Source: PVC group bacterium
Lineage (GTDB): Bacteria > Verrucomicrobiota > Kiritimatiellia > SS1-B-03-39 > PXDE01
Assembly: GCA_003566475.1 (NCBI GenBank)
Contig: PXDE01000532.1
Span: forward strand, 1 to 6,202
Direction: 5' to 3'
DNA: 6,202 nucleotides
Shown here: one piece after another, positions 6,081 through 6,202 of the stretch
Numbering within the stretch: position 1 is the first letter of the stretch
Layout of the letters: every line of letters begins with the position of its first letter
Notes under the pieces: model-generated
Told to the model about the DNA's origin: nothing
The model's input: the letters and a program-made list of their open reading frames with translations, nothing else
The model's database searches: none
Program-made: the position numbers and the translations under genes

Positions 6081-6202
6081 TCCCCGCGCCCACAGGGCGC
6101 TCCCCCCCCAATGAAACCAATCCTGTCCTACGAAGCGCCTGGGCGAAGTAGGATCCCCAATCCCCAAACTTGTCCTACGAAGCCTCTGGGCGTAGTAGGA
6201 TC

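Larger units (their letters stand above)
5703..6202. other. 500-bp gene-free, repeat-rich region reaching the right edge
   Basis: No credible gene was found. Order of contents: the 10-bp palindrome GTGGGCCCAC (5761-5770); a small hairpin TTCGA-tat-TCGAA (5788-5800); a compound palindrome (5814-5871); two tandem copies of TTCTGCGG (5875-5890); T8 (5891-5898); a C-rich tract without G (5891-5968); and the start of a tandem array with a ~120-bp period that is cut by the window end. Confidence 0.75.
5967..6202. repeat. Tandem direct repeat, ~116-120 bp units, at least two copies, running off the window
   Basis: Copy 1 spans 5967-6082 and copy 2 spans 6083-6202. Positions 5991-6082 match 6111-6202 with a single difference (A at 6001, T at 6121). 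The left parts differ in a C-run length (6 versus 8) and around a small hairpin. Each unit holds three hairpins: GCGCC..GGCGC, then two with TCCTAC..GTAGGA arms. Near-identity implies recent duplication or gene-conversion-like upkeep. More copies probably lie to the right. Confidence 0.9.

Noticed and set aside
5961..6167. 68-aa - strand open frame across the tandem array
   Set aside because: It translates the repeat unit and its hairpins; the repeated peptide GIGDPTSPRRFVGQ is a by-product of the DNA repeat.
5967..6202. CRISPR array
   Set aside because: The whole ~120-bp unit repeats, including what would be spacers. There is no short repeat with unique spacers and no cas gene.

Overview
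The window is a GC-rich bacterial segment with strong G/C bias at third codon positions. All four convincing genes lie on the + strand, in two tight pairs separated by about 590 bp of repeat-bearing non-coding DNA. A second non-coding region, from 5703 to the right edge, ends in a roughly 120-bp tandem repeat. The host cannot be identified firmly. The many short palindromes built on CCTACG..GTAGG and CGCCGTAGC..GGCGAAGGCGG recall, from memory only, intergenic repeats of Verrucomicrobiota/Kiritimatiellota-type genomes, so this is a weak hint.

Block 1 (1-3136). The left edge cuts into a large SF2/SNF2-type helicase, of which the C-terminal ~695 residues remain, including a complete second RecA-like lobe. 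Its stop codon overlaps the start of a Fic-family protein (349 aa). That protein has an intact HPFRDGNGRVSR active site, an N-terminal inhibitory-helix motif (SNRIEG) and a C-terminal winged-helix-like region. The helicase resembles those found beside DNA methyltransferases and Type III-like restriction subunits, so the pair is probably the 3' end of a defence or restriction-type operon that begins outside the window.

Spacer 1 (3137-3727) holds no convincing gene. It contains a perfect 10-bp hairpin, a smaller hairpin and a palindromic repeat element related to one at 5814. At its right end is a good sigma70-like promoter whose -35 box is covered by a near-perfect inverted repeat.

Block 2 (3728-5702). 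Two overlapping genes follow the promoter. The first is a winged-helix protein with an AbiEi-like layout. The second is a nucleotidyltransferase-fold protein with GS...TKDAD, a possible third acid and an NKDLG motif, like AbiEii-type toxins. An operator-like inverted repeat on the promoter of a DNA-binding-protein/nucleotidyltransferase pair suggests a self-repressed type IV-like toxin-antitoxin or abortive-infection module. It looks diverged from classical AbiE and is the best candidate here for a poorly described system.

Spacer 2 (5703-6202) holds a compound palindrome, a T8 run, a 78-nt tract without G whose complement fits a G-quadruplex, and two direct copies of a unit with three hairpins each.
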